A stretch of DNA of 64,000 nt from Aquabacterium humicola. GTDB taxonomy: Bacteria; Pseudomonadota; Gammaproteobacteria; Burkholderiales; Burkholderiaceae_C. Made by a program: the position numbers and the translations under genes. The notes under the pieces are model-generated. The model was not told where the DNA came from and ran no database searches. It saw only the letters and a list, made by a program, of their open reading frames with translations. Below, piece after piece: positions 45,337-54,107 of the stretch. The stretch spans positions 124,001 through 188,000 of the forward strand of contig NZ_JARGNB010000003.1 in NCBI RefSeq assembly GCF_030167915.1, read 5' to 3'. The stretch's first letter is position 1; every line of letters starts with the position of its first letter.

Positions 45337-47091
45337 CTAGGTCCGCCCGCCTGCCGCCGCCCGCTCCCAGCGCGCGATCTGCCCGCCGCCCGACTGCTTG
45401 CCGCGGTACATCGCCGCATCGGCGCGCTGCAGCAGCACCGGCGGTGTCGCGCCGTCGCCGGGCGCCAGCGCGAAGCCCACCGTCGTGCCGAGCACGCAGG
45501 GTTCGCCGCCGCTGATCGCGAACGGCGCGTCGAAGGTCTGCCGCAGGTGTTCGCCGATCTCGCGCGCCTGCGCCTCGCCGCGCAGGCCCTCGACGACGAT
45601 GACGAACTCGTCGCCGCCGAGCCGCACGACGAGGTCGCCGCTGGCGCTGCGCACGCGCGCCTGCAGCCGGCGCGCGACGGCCACCAGCAGCTCGTCGCCG
45701 GCTTCGTGGCCGTGGCGGTCGTTGACCGCCTTGAAGCCGTCGAGGTCGAGCAGGAACACCGCCAGCTGGTGCTGTTCGGAGGCCCGGGCCAGCCCGCGGT
45801 CGAGCGCGGTGAACAGGCCGCGCCGGTTCGCCAGCCCGGTCAGCGGGTCGGTGTGCGCCAGCGACAGCAGCGTCTCGCGCTCCTGCGTCGCGCGGCGCGC
45901 GGCCGACTGCACCGCCTGCAGCCGCAGCGCGATCACCCGCATGAAGAGCAGGATGTCCAGCGTCGCGCCGATCTGGAATGAATGCAGGCTCCAGAACCCG
46001 GCGTCGATGCGGCCCTGGATCAGCCCGACCATCACCGCGGTAGAGACGAAGTAGCCGATCCACGCCAGCAGCAGCGTCCAGCCGACAGGATCGCCGCGCC
46101 GCGCCAGCACCACCGCGCCGGGCAGGCCGAGCAGCGAGGGCAGCAGGCCCAGCGTGCCGACGATCGCGCTGACCTGGTGCACGTCGAGCAGATCGGCCAG
46201 GTGCGCCGCCGCCGCGACGACCAGCAGCGCCGCGATGCCCTTCATCAGCGGCGCGAAGCCCGCCCAGCGGTGCGGCCGCAGCGCATGTTCGACGAAGAGC
46301 GACGACCCCGCCGAGGCCAGCAGCGCCAGCGCGCTGCCGGCATGGCGCTCGATCCATGGCTGGTCCGGCCACAGCGTGTGCGAACCGATGCCGAACTGGA
46401 ACAGCGAGAAGAAGACACTGGCGGTCGTCAGCAGCGCGTACTTGCCGAACAGGTGCTCGCGCAGCGCCACCCACTGCATCAGGCTGTAGACGATCAGGAA
46501 CAGGCCGAGGCCGCCGAGCACGCCCTGCAGCAACTGCTCGTGCAGCGCGCGGGCATGGAATGCCGCGGGTTTGGCCAGCGTGATCGGGAGGATCAGCCCC
46601 CCCTGCGTCTGCACGCGCAGCCACAGCTCGGCCGTGCCGCCGGGCGGCAGGTCCAGCGGCACGGCCAGCGTGCGGCTGGCCAGCGGACGCGAGGCATAGG
46701 GCTGCAGGTTGCCCAGCGTCAGCGAGCGTTGCACCTGCTCGCCGACGACCACGTGCACGTCGACGCGGTTGAGCGGCGGGTAGTCGATGTCCAGCACCCA
46801 GCGCCCGTCCGACGTCGGCGCGACGCGCAGCGCCAGGCGCAGCCAGACGGCGGTCTTTTGCAGGCCGAGCGAGCCGCGTGCGCCGCCCGGCAGCGCGAAG
46901 CGCGCGGCGTCCGCGCGGGCCTGCGCGAGCGTCAGCGGCACGCCGCCGGCCTCGGCCAGCACGGTGACGGCCGGCCAGCCGTCGATGCGGCCGGCGGCGT
47001 CGTCGAGCACCAGCGCCTGCTGCGCCCACGCGGGCGACCACGCGGCGAAGGCCAGGGCGATCAGCAGCAGCAGGCGGGTCGACAGTCGCAT
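45337..47091 (-). CDS. Membrane diguanylate cyclase with 7TM-DISM sensor
   Basis: A 584-residue protein. Signal (LLLLIALAFAAWSPAWA), then a periplasmic 7TMR-DISM extracellular domain up to ~180 (VWLRLALRV, IDYPPLNRVDVHV). Seven hydrophobic segments follow (~185-385) and the cytosolic GGDEF domain starts at ~410 (DPLTGLANRRGLFTALD, RLGGDEFVIV). The intact GGDEF motif supports c-di-GMP synthesis; no EAL domain follows. The ligand is unknown. It would respond to an external cue and alter motility, biofilm or exopolysaccharide. Confidence 0.9.
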   Translation of the reverse strand: MRLSTRLLLLIALAFAAWSPAWAQQALVLDDAAGRIDGWPAVTVLAEAGGVPLTLAQARADAARFALPGGARGSLGLQKTAVWLRLALRVAPTSDGRWVLDIDYPPLNRVDVHVVVGEQVQRSLTLGNLQPYASRPLASRTLAVPLDLPPGGTAELWLRVQTQGGLILPITLAKPAAFHARALHEQLLQGVLGGLGLFLIVYSLMQWVALREHLFGKYALLTTASVFFSLFQFGIGSHTLWPDQPWIERHAGSALALLASAGSSLFVEHALRPHRWAGFAPLMKGIAALLVVAAAAHLADLLDVHQVSAIVGTLGLLPSLLGLPGAVVLARRGDPVGWTLLLAWIGYFVSTAVMVGLIQGRIDAGFWSLHSFQIGATLDILLFMRVIALRLQAVQSAARRATQERETLLSLAHTDPLTGLANRRGLFTALDRGLARASEQHQLAVFLLDLDGFKAVNDRHGHEAGDELLVAVARRLQARVRSASGDLVVRLGGDEFVIVVEGLRGEAQAREIGEHLRQTFDAPFAISGGEPCVLGTTVGFALAPGDGATPPVLLQRADAAMYRGKQSGGGQIARWERAAAGGRT

Positions 47092-47465
47092 GGAACGGCA
47101 AGGCCGCCGCGGGCGGGCAGCCAGCCGCGGCGGGAGGGTCGGAGCTTCGAGGTTGTATCAGCAGGCGGGCCGCGGCGATCGGGAATCAACCGGGTGGACA
47201 GGCGCGCGTCTGTCGGCCATCGGGGCCGGCGGCCCGTGCACCAGCCCGGTGCTGGCGCCGGCGCCGCTCCCCGCGACAGTGCATCGATGCACGCCGACGG
47301 GCACGCCACCGGGGGAAAGCACCCCGGCCACGGGGCTGCGGCGGGGCGGTGGCGGGGCTTTGGAGTTGGCCCGTCGCTTGCTTGTATACCGACTAGAACA
47401 CCAACCGGCGTGCCAGACGCGGGCCCGGCACGCCGCCCGCCTTTCCCGACCCGCAGGAGCCTTCG
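47092..47465. other. Divergent spacer upstream of the ureide operon, 374 bases
   Basis: It holds promoters for the diguanylate cyclase and the 12-kb biuret operon. No supported gene is present. The only clear element is the GTATAC site listed separately. Confidence 0.5.
47381..47393. promoter_or_regulatory. Candidate GntR (FCD-type) operator with GTATAC core
   Basis: CTTGTATACCGAC contains the palindrome GTATAC within a TTGTATAC half-site, 77 bases before the first gene of the ureide operon. FCD-type GntR regulators commonly recognise T-G-T-N-x-A-C-A or TTGTATACAA-type palindromes. The regulator gene at 58635 is at the end of the same run. An additional TAGAAC downstream could be part of a -10. 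The link is inferred. Confidence 0.45.
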
Positions 47466-48572
47466 ATGACCGTCCTTGCCAGCACCCGTCGCGACTGGAT
47501 CCTCCGCACCGGTGCGTTCGCCGCCGCGTCGACCGGTCTCGCCGCCTGGGCGCAGAAGCCGATCACCGTCGGCTTCATCTACGTCGGCCCGCGCGACGAC
47601 TACGGCTACAACCAGGCGCATGCCGAGGCCGCGGCGCAGGTGCGCAAGTTCGCCGGCGTCAAGGTGGTCGAGGAGGAGAACGTGCCGGAGACCAATGCCG
47701 TGCAGAAGGCGATGCAGGGCATGGTCGCGCAGGACGGCGCCTCGCTGCTGTTCCCGACCTCGTTCGGCTATTTCGATCCCCACATCCTCGCGCTGGCGCC
47801 GAAGAACAGCGGCGTGCGCTACGCGCATTGCGGCGGGCTGTGGAGCGAGGGCAAGCATCCGAAGAACGTCGGCAGCTTCTTCGGCTACATCGACGAGGCC
47901 CAGTACCTCAACGGCGTGATCGCCGGCCACCAGAGCAAGAGCAAGAAGCTCGGCTTCGTCGCCGCCAAGCCGATCCCGCAGGTGCTGCGCAACATCAACG
48001 CCTTCACGCTCGGCGCGCGCTCGGTCGACCCCAAGATCACCACCTCGGTGATCTTCACCGGCGACTGGAGCATGCCGGTCAAGGAAGCCGAGGCGACGAA
48101 TGCGCTCGCCGACCAGGGCGTCGACGTGTTCACGATGCACGTCGACGGGCCGAAGGTCATCGTCGAGACCGCGGCCAAGCGCGGCAAGTTCGTCTGCGGC
48201 TACCACGCCAGCCAGGCCAAGCTCGCGCCGCAGGCCTACCTGACCGGCGCCGAGTGGAACTGGATCACCGCGTACAAGCAGATCATCGACGCCGCCCATG
48301 CCGGCCAGCCGCATCCGAACTTCGTGCGCGGCGGGCTCAAGGACGGCTTCGTCAAGAGTTCGCCGTACGGATCGATGGTCGGCGAGGCTGCGCGCAGGCA
48401 GGCCGAGGACGTGCGCCGGAAGATGATGGCCGGCACCTTCGACATCTTCGCCGGCGAGCTGAAGGACAACACCGGCAAGGTGGTGATCCCCAAGGGCACG
48501 GTGCTGAAGCAGACCGACGTGACGCTGGAGGCGATGAACTACCTCGTCGACGGCGTGATCGGCAAGGTCTGA
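47466..48572 (+). CDS. BMP-family ABC transporter substrate-binding protein
   Basis: A 368-residue periplasmic protein with an export signal (RRDWILRTGAFAAASTG, twin-arginine-like start). The BMP/Med family pattern is visible: ITVGFIYVGPRDDYGYNQAH, PTSFGYFDPHILALAPK, YIDEAQYLNGVIAG, HVDGPKVIVETAAKRG. These proteins bind nucleosides or related heterocycles. It is the first gene of the operon and is followed by its two permease genes. The ligand here is more likely a ureide or triazine-like compound, from context. Confidence 0.88.
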   Translation: MTVLASTRRDWILRTGAFAAASTGLAAWAQKPITVGFIYVGPRDDYGYNQAHAEAAAQVRKFAGVKVVEEENVPETNAVQKAMQGMVAQDGASLLFPTSFGYFDPHILALAPKNSGVRYAHCGGLWSEGKHPKNVGSFFGYIDEAQYLNGVIAGHQSKSKKLGFVAAKPIPQVLRNINAFTLGARSVDPKITTSVIFTGDWSMPVKEAEATNALADQGVDVFTMHVDGPKVIVETAAKRGKFVCGYHASQAKLAPQAYLTGAEWNWITAYKQIIDAAHAGQPHPNFVRGGLKDGFVKSSPYGSMVGEAARRQAEDVRRKMMAGTFDIFAGELKDNTGKVVIPKGTVLKQTDVTLEAMNYLVDGVIGKV

Positions 48573-48687
48573 TGGATCTCGCTGCTGCGCGACCCGATCC
48601 TGCGCCTGCGATGCTCGCCGTACCGGAGTACGGCTGCGCTTCTCGACGCAGCCTCGGGCGCTCGCGACGCGATCTCCATCAGACCTT
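48564..48687. repeat. Long imperfect inverted repeat at the stop of the binding-protein gene
   Basis: AAGGTCTGATGGA at 48564-48576 is repeated inverted near 48674-48687 (TCCATCAGACCTT). Between them are partly complementary stretches with a short internal hairpin GCCGTAC-CGGA-GTACGGC (48617-48634). Together they make a fold-back of about 125 nt that overlaps the stop codon. Such stems after a binding-protein gene often stabilise the upstream mRNA and reduce downstream expression. It could also be a dispersed element. Confidence 0.6.
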
Positions 48688-48711
48688 CGTAACGCCTGAC
48701 GCTGCCCTGGC

Positions 48712-49833
48712 ATGAAGCCACCCCCCTCTTCCTGGCACGCCGCCGCCGAAAGCGTGCTGCTGCCCGCCGGCGCGATCGCCGCGGCGCTGCTGCTGTTCGG
48801 CGTCTTCGTCTGGTTCGGCGGCGCGAGCCCGTGGGAGGCCTGGACGCTGCTGGCGAAGGGCGCGTTCGGCGACGCGTTCTCCTGGCAGAACACGCTGCAG
48901 CGCGCGGCGCCGCTGATGCTGACGGCGCTCGCCGTCGCGCTGCCGGCGCGCGCCGGGCTGACGGTGATCGGCGGCGAGGGCGCGCTGGTGCTGGGCGCGC
49001 TCGGCTGCGCGGCGCTGCCCATGCTCGTCGGCCTGCCGTCCGATGTGAGCGGCAGCGTGCTGGTGCTGCTGGCCGGCGCCGTGCTGGGCGCGGCTTGGGC
49101 TGCGCTGGCCGGCGCGCTGCGGCAATGGCGCGGCGTCAACGAGACGATCTCCAGCCTGCTGCTCGGCTACATCGCGATCGCGCTGTTCAAGCACCTCGTC
49201 GAAGGGCCGCTGCGCGACCCGGCGAGCCTGAACAAGCCGTCGACCCATGCGCTGCCCGAAGCGCTGCGCATCGGGCCCATCATGGGCGCCGCGGCGCCCG
49301 ACAGCCTGCTGGGCGACGTGCACTGGGGCCTGGTGATCGGCGTCGCGCTGTGCTTGGCGGCGGGCCTGTGGCTGACGTTCACGACCTCCGGCTTCGCGCT
49401 GCGCGTGGTCGGCGGCAACGCGCGCGCGGCACGGCTGGTCGGGCTGCCGACCGACGGGCTGATCGTGCTGGCCTGCGCGCTCGGCGGCGCCTGCGCCGGG
49501 CTGGCCGGCGCGATCGAGGTCGCCGCGGTGCACACCTCGGCCAACGCGTCGCTGATCGTCGGGCTCGGCTACACCGGCATCCTGGTGTCCTTCGTCGCGC
49601 GCCACAACCCGTGGGCGATCCCGCCGGTGGCCTTGCTGTTCGGCGGCTTCGCGGCGGCCGGCAGCCTGCTGCAGCGGCGGCTCGGCCTGCCCGATGCGTC
49701 GGTGCTGGTGCTGCAGGGCTTCGCCTTCGTCTTCATCCTGGCAGCCGAGGCGCTGCGCGGGCGCCTGTTCGACCTGCCGGTGCCGGCGCTGGGGCGGCTG
49801 CGCCTGGCGGCGAGCATGGGCCGCGCGGTCTGA
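48712..49833 (+). CDS. ABC transporter permease, BMP/branched-chain type (1st)
   Basis: A 373-residue membrane protein with about nine hydrophobic helices. The BPD_transp_2 features are NETISSLLLGYIAIALFKHL and the EAA-like region RVVGGNARAARLVGLPTDGLIV. It follows the fold-back structure and precedes the second permease by 10 bases. It forms the membrane channel with 49844-50764 and the ATPase at 54107. Confidence 0.88.
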   Translation: MKPPPSSWHAAAESVLLPAGAIAAALLLFGVFVWFGGASPWEAWTLLAKGAFGDAFSWQNTLQRAAPLMLTALAVALPARAGLTVIGGEGALVLGALGCAALPMLVGLPSDVSGSVLVLLAGAVLGAAWAALAGALRQWRGVNETISSLLLGYIAIALFKHLVEGPLRDPASLNKPSTHALPEALRIGPIMGAAAPDSLLGDVHWGLVIGVALCLAAGLWLTFTTSGFALRVVGGNARAARLVGLPTDGLIVLACALGGACAGLAGAIEVAAVHTSANASLIVGLGYTGILVSFVARHNPWAIPPVALLFGGFAAAGSLLQRRLGLPDASVLVLQGFAFVFILAAEALRGRLFDLPVPALGRLRLAASMGRAV

Positions 49834-49843
49834 AGCACGTTCG

Positions 49844-50764
49844 ATGGACGGCGCCGCACTCATCGACCTGCTGCTCGCGATGCTCGGCGGCGCCATCCGC
49901 GTCGGCACGCCGTTCCTCTTCGTCAGCCTCGGCGAATGCCTGACCGAACGTTCCGGCCGCATCAACCTCGGCCTCGAAGGCGTGCTGGTGTTCTCGGCGA
50001 TGGCCGGCTTCGCCGGTTCGTACGCCACCGGCTCGCCGTGGCTCGGCGTGCTGCTGGCCGGGGCCAGCGGCGCGGCGCTGGCGCTGCTGCACGGGCTGCT
50101 GTGTTCGCTGCCGAGGGTGTCGGACATCGCCACCGGCATCGCGCTGATGCTGCTCGGCGCGGGCCTGGCGTTCTACCTCGGCAAGCCACTGATCCAGCCG
50201 CAGGCGGCGCAGATCCCGTCGATCCCGCTCGGCGCGTGGAGCGATTCGCCCGCGGTGCAGAGTGCGCTGTCGATCAACGCGCTGTTCCCGCTCGGGCTCG
50301 CCCTCGCCGGGCTGCTGGCCTGGGGTTTCGCCAATACGCGCTTCGGCCTCGTGGTGCGCATGGCGGGCGACTCCAGCGACGCGGCGCGCGCGCTGGGCTA
50401 TTCGGTCAACGGCGTGCGCATCGCCGCGACCAGCGCCGGCGGCTTCATCGCGGGCCTGGGCGGCGCGTCGCTGTCCCTGTACTACCCGGGCAGCTGGAAC
50501 GAAGGCCTGTCGTCGGGACAGGGGCTGATCGCGGTGGCGCTGGTGATCTTCGCGCGCTGGCAGCCGTGGCGCTGCCTCGGCGCGGCGCTGCTGTTCGGCG
50601 GCGCCGGCGCGATCGGGCCGGCGCTGCAGTCGGTCGGCATCGGCGGCGGCTACTACCTGTTCAACGCGGTGCCGTACGTGCTGACGCTCGGCATCCTCGT
50701 CGCCACCTGTTCGCCGCGGCGCGCATTGAAAGGCGCGCCGCTGGAACTGGGTGTCTCCCGCTGA
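49844..50764 (+). CDS. ABC transporter permease, BMP/branched-chain type (2nd)
   Basis: A 306-residue membrane protein. Typical start [18 protein letters not shown] and [14 protein letters not shown] mark the second permease of BMP-type importers (YufQ-like). The cytosolic loop is [20 protein letters not shown]. Pairs with the preceding permease. It precedes biuret hydrolase by 32 bases. Confidence 0.88.
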   Translation: MDGAALIDLLLAMLGGAIRVGTPFLFVSLGECLTERSGRINLGLEGVLVFSAMAGFAGSYATGSPWLGVLLAGASGAALALLHGLLCSLPRVSDIATGIALMLLGAGLAFYLGKPLIQPQAAQIPSIPLGAWSDSPAVQSALSINALFPLGLALAGLLAWGFANTRFGLVVRMAGDSSDAARALGYSVNGVRIAATSAGGFIAGLGGASLSLYYPGSWNEGLSSGQGLIAVALVIFARWQPWRCLGAALLFGGAGAIGPALQSVGIGGGYYLFNAVPYVLTLGILVATCSPRRALKGAPLELGVSR

Positions 50765-50796
50765 CTCGCCGCCGACCTCACGCGACAGGACCTCGC

Positions 50797-51480
50797 ATGC
50801 CGACCATCGCCTCCGAACCCTATGCCTGGCCTTACGACGGTGACCTGCGCGCGGCCAATACCGCGCTGGTGATCATCGACATGCAGACCGATTTCTGCGG
50901 CTACGGCGGCTACGTCGACCGGATGGGCTACGACCTGTCGCTGACCCGCGCGCCGATCGAGCCGATCCGCCGCCTGCTGGCCGCCGCGCGCGCGAAGGGC
51001 CTGCACGTGATCCACACCCGCGAGGGCCATCGGCCGGACCTCGCGGACCTGCCGGCGAACAAGCGCTGGCGCTCGCAGCGCATCGGCGCGGGCATCGGCG
51101 ACGCCGGCCCCTGCGGCCGCATCCTGGTGCGCGGCGAAGCGGGCTGGGAGATCATTCCCGAGCTTGCACCGGTCGACGGCGAGCCGGTCATCGACAAGCC
51201 CGGCAAGGGCTCGTTCTGCGCCACCGACCTCGAGCTGATCCTGCACACGCGCGGCATCCGCAACCTGATCCTCACCGGCATCACCACCGACGTCTGCGTG
51301 CACACGACGATGCGCGAGGCCAACGACCGCGGCTTCGAGTGCGTGATGCTGTCCGACTGCACCGGTGCCACCGACCGCGGCAACCACGAGGCCGCGCTGA
51401 AGATGATCCAGATGCAGGGCGGCGTGTTCGGCGCCGTCTCCGAGTCCCGTGCCGTGATCGAGGCGCTGAACGCGCTCTAA
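50797..51480 (+). CDS. biuH: Biuret hydrolase
   Basis: A 227-residue cysteine hydrolase of the isochorismatase-like fold. It cleaves biuret to allophanate and ammonia. The catalytic triad is Asp28 ([11 protein letters not shown]), Lys134 ([12 protein letters not shown]) and Cys167 ([17 protein letters not shown]), with spacing matching that I recall for Rhizobium BiuH (D36, K142, C175). The middle part ([26 protein letters not shown]) is also very close to the BiuH sequence as I remember it. It sits inside the transporter run upstream of allophanate hydrolase, which would take its product. Confidence 0.88.
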   Translation: MPTIASEPYAWPYDGDLRAANTALVIIDMQTDFCGYGGYVDRMGYDLSLTRAPIEPIRRLLAAARAKGLHVIHTREGHRPDLADLPANKRWRSQRIGAGIGDAGPCGRILVRGEAGWEIIPELAPVDGEPVIDKPGKGSFCATDLELILHTRGIRNLILTGITTDVCVHTTMREANDRGFECVMLSDCTGATDRGNHEAALKMIQMQGGVFGAVSESRAVIEALNAL

Positions 51481-51496
51481 CCCCGAAGGTGTTGTG

Positions 51497-52510
51497 ATGA
51501 CCGACCGTTCCGCCGACCGTTCCGCCGACTGTTCAGATCCCTCCCGCCGAACCGTGCTGAAGGCCGGCGCCGCGTCCGCCGCGCTGATGGGCCTGAGCCG
51601 CCGGGCGCTCGCCGCCGACGACAAGATCGTCATCGGGTTCTGGCCGATCGCCTCCGGGCTGCCGCTGTATGCCGGCCTCGAGCGCGGCTTCTTCAAGGAA
51701 GCCGGCCTGAACGTCGAGGGGGCCAAGTTCGCCAGCGCCCAGCAGGTGGCCGAGGCGATGATCGCCGGCCGCGTGCACGGCTCGGCCAACGGCACCGCGT
51801 CCGCCGCGCTGGCGCTGGCCGAGATCACCAGCCCGAACCTCTTCAAGATCATCTGCAGCAACCCGAGCAACCGCACGCTGATCCTCGACGAGTTCGTCGT
51901 GCCCAAGGACTCGGCGGTGAAGTCGATCGCCGAGCTGGCGGGCAAGAAGGTCGCTTCGGGCCCCGGCATCCAGAACGTCACGCTGGCGAAGATCATCCTC
52001 GAGAAGAACGGCATCCCGAACCCGCAGGTGATCGAGCTGCCGATCGGCCAGCACGTGCCGGCGCTGGCCGCCGGCCAGATCGACGCGGCCTACACGCTGG
52101 AGCCCACCGGCACCGCCGGCCGGCTGAAGGGCCTGACCCGCGTGCTGGAGCCCGGCGTGATCTCGAAGTACGTGCTGGGCGACCACGACGCGCCCTGGTT
52201 CGGCGGCTCGGCCAGCGTGAGCACCGCCTTCCTGAAGGACAAGCCCGAGCTCGCGAAGCGCTACGTCGCGGCCTACGCCAAGGCGGTCGACTGGGTGCGC
52301 AAGAACCCGGTCGAGGCGCGCAAGCACATGGACGGCTTCACCGCCATCGAGGAGGCGCTGGCCAAGGAAGTGCCGCTGGCCGGCTTCACGCTCTACAACG
52401 AGTTCAAGCCCAGCGACATCGAGCACTTCCAGAAGTTCTTCGACGTCTTCACCGAGCGCAAGATCTTCGCGAAGCGGCTCGACGTGAAGTCGCTGATCTA
52501 CGCGGGCTGA
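51497..52510 (+). CDS. SsuA/NMT1-type ABC substrate-binding protein
   Basis: A 337-residue periplasmic protein. A twin-arginine-type signal is visible (SRRTVLKAGAASAALMG). The body (IVIGFWPIASGLPLYAG, VEGAKFASAQQVAEAMIAGR, ELAGKKVASGPGIQNV) is the NMT1/SsuA aliphatic sulphonate/thiamine-precursor/nitrate-binding family. With the permease and ATPase after it, it makes a complete SsuABC-type importer for an unidentified nitrogenous solute. Confidence 0.87.
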   Translation: MTDRSADRSADCSDPSRRTVLKAGAASAALMGLSRRALAADDKIVIGFWPIASGLPLYAGLERGFFKEAGLNVEGAKFASAQQVAEAMIAGRVHGSANGTASAALALAEITSPNLFKIICSNPSNRTLILDEFVVPKDSAVKSIAELAGKKVASGPGIQNVTLAKIILEKNGIPNPQVIELPIGQHVPALAAGQIDAAYTLEPTGTAGRLKGLTRVLEPGVISKYVLGDHDAPWFGGSASVSTAFLKDKPELAKRYVAAYAKAVDWVRKNPVEARKHMDGFTAIEEALAKEVPLAGFTLYNEFKPSDIEHFQKFFDVFTERKIFAKRLDVKSLIYAG

Positions 52511-52515
52511 CCGCG

Positions 52516-53283
52516 ATGGGCGCGTTCGTCTTCCACCGCCGCTGGCTGCCGCTGATCGGCCCGCTGCTGCTGTTCGGGCTGTGGCAGCTGATGATCTCGG
52601 CGCACTGGGTCAAGGCGGTGCTGCTGCCGCCGCCGATGGAGACGCTGGCGCACATGGCCGGCGTGTTCGTCAGCGGCCACATCTTCGGCGACCTGTGGGC
52701 GACCATCGTGCGCACGGTCTCCTCGTTCGGCATCGCGGTGGCCATCGGCGTGCCGCTGGGCGTGATGCTCGGCAGCAGCGAGGGCGCCTACCGCGCGGTC
52801 GAGTTCCTGATCGACTTCTTCCGCTCGACGCCCTCGTCGGCGCTGATCCCGCTGTTCCTGCTGATCTTCGGCATCACCGACATCAACAAGATCGCCATCG
52901 CCAGCTTCGGTGCGGCGCTGATCGTGCTGTTCAACAGTGCCTACGGCGTGATGAACGCGAAGAAGACGCGGGTGATGGCCGCGCAGATCATGGGCGTGTC
53001 GAAGTGGCATGTCTTCAAGGACGTGCTGCTGATGGAAAGCCTGGCGCAGACCTTCGTCGGCCTGCGCAGCGCGGTGTCGATGGCGCTGGTGATTGTCATC
53101 GTCGCCGAGATGTTCATCGGCAGCGAGAGCGGCCTGGGGCACCGCATCATCGATGCGCAGCAGGTGTTCAACGTCAAGGAGATGTACACGTCGATCCTCG
53201 TGACCGGCGCGCTCGGCTACCTGCTGAACCTGCTGTTCCTGCTGGCCGAGAAGAAGTTGATCCACTGGAGCGGCAAGGCATGA
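52516..53283 (+). CDS. SsuC/TauC-type ABC permease
   Basis: A 255-residue membrane protein with about six helices. The EAA loop region MAAQIMGVSKWHVFKDV is present and the pattern FRSTPSSALIPLFLLIFG is typical of the SsuC/TauC/NrtB group. The 4-base overlap (ATGA) with the ATPase gene shows coupling. Confidence 0.87.
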   Translation: MGAFVFHRRWLPLIGPLLLFGLWQLMISAHWVKAVLLPPPMETLAHMAGVFVSGHIFGDLWATIVRTVSSFGIAVAIGVPLGVMLGSSEGAYRAVEFLIDFFRSTPSSALIPLFLLIFGITDINKIAIASFGAALIVLFNSAYGVMNAKKTRVMAAQIMGVSKWHVFKDVLLMESLAQTFVGLRSAVSMALVIVIVAEMFIGSESGLGHRIIDAQQVFNVKEMYTSILVTGALGYLLNLLFLLAEKKLIHWSGKA

Positions 53284-54107
53284 GCGCTGCAATCCCTGCG
53301 GCGGTGCTGCCGCCCCTCCCGCTGCCCGAATCGGTGGTCACGCTGCCGGCGGCGCCGCAGACGCACGTGACGATCCGCGGCCTCTCCAAGAGCTTCGCCG
53401 GCGTGCCGCTGTACAGCCATTTCAACCTCGACCTGCCGCGCGGCAAGATCGTCTCGATTTTCGGCCCCAACGGCTGCGGCAAGTCGACGCTGATGAACAT
53501 GATCGCCGGCCTGGTGCAGCCCGATGCCGGCGAGATCCTCTTCGACGGCAAGTCGCTGAAGGACACGCCCATCGGCTACGTGTTCCAGAACTACCGCGAC
53601 GCGCTGTTCCCGTGGATCACCGCCTGGGACAACATCGCCTACCCGCTGAAGCGCCAGGGCCTGAAGGCCGCCGAGGTGAAGCGCCGCGTCGACGAGCTGG
53701 TGGCGCTGTTCGAGATCCGCTTCGACCTCAGGCGCTATCCGTACGAGCTGTCCGGCGGGCAGATGCAGACCGTGTGCATCATGCGCTCGCTGGCCACGAG
53801 GCCCGAGGTGCTGTTCCTCGACGAGCCGTTCTCGGCGCTGGACTTCGAGATGACGCTGTTCATCCGCGCCAAGCTGCAGGAAGCGCATGTCGCCACCGGC
53901 ACGACGATGGTCATCGTCTCGCACGACCTGGAAGACGCGGTGTTCCTCGCCGACCGCATCCTGCTGCTGACGCGGCGGCCCACGCGCATCGCCGAGCTGG
54001 TGCCCTTCGACCTGCCCCGCCCGCGCCAGCCCGAAGCGGTGGCCGACCCGGAGTTCGTGCGCGTGAAGGCCCACACCCTCGAAGTCTTCCGGCGCGAGAT
54101 GACGTGA
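53280..54107 (+). CDS. SsuB/TauB-type ABC ATPase
   Basis: A 275-residue ATPase. Walker A is FGPNGCGKSTL, the Q-loop is GYVFQNYRDALFPW, the signature is YELSGGQMQTV and Walker B is EVLFLDEPFSALD, with the H-loop in VIVSHDLEDAV. It powers the permease at 52516. It overlaps the next gene, another ATPase, by one base. Confidence 0.9.
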   Translation: MSAAIPAAVLPPLPLPESVVTLPAAPQTHVTIRGLSKSFAGVPLYSHFNLDLPRGKIVSIFGPNGCGKSTLMNMIAGLVQPDAGEILFDGKSLKDTPIGYVFQNYRDALFPWITAWDNIAYPLKRQGLKAAEVKRRVDELVALFEIRFDLRRYPYELSGGQMQTVCIMRSLATRPEVLFLDEPFSALDFEMTLFIRAKLQEAHVATGTTMVIVSHDLEDAVFLADRILLLTRRPTRIAELVPFDLPRPRQPEAVADPEFVRVKAHTLEVFRREMT

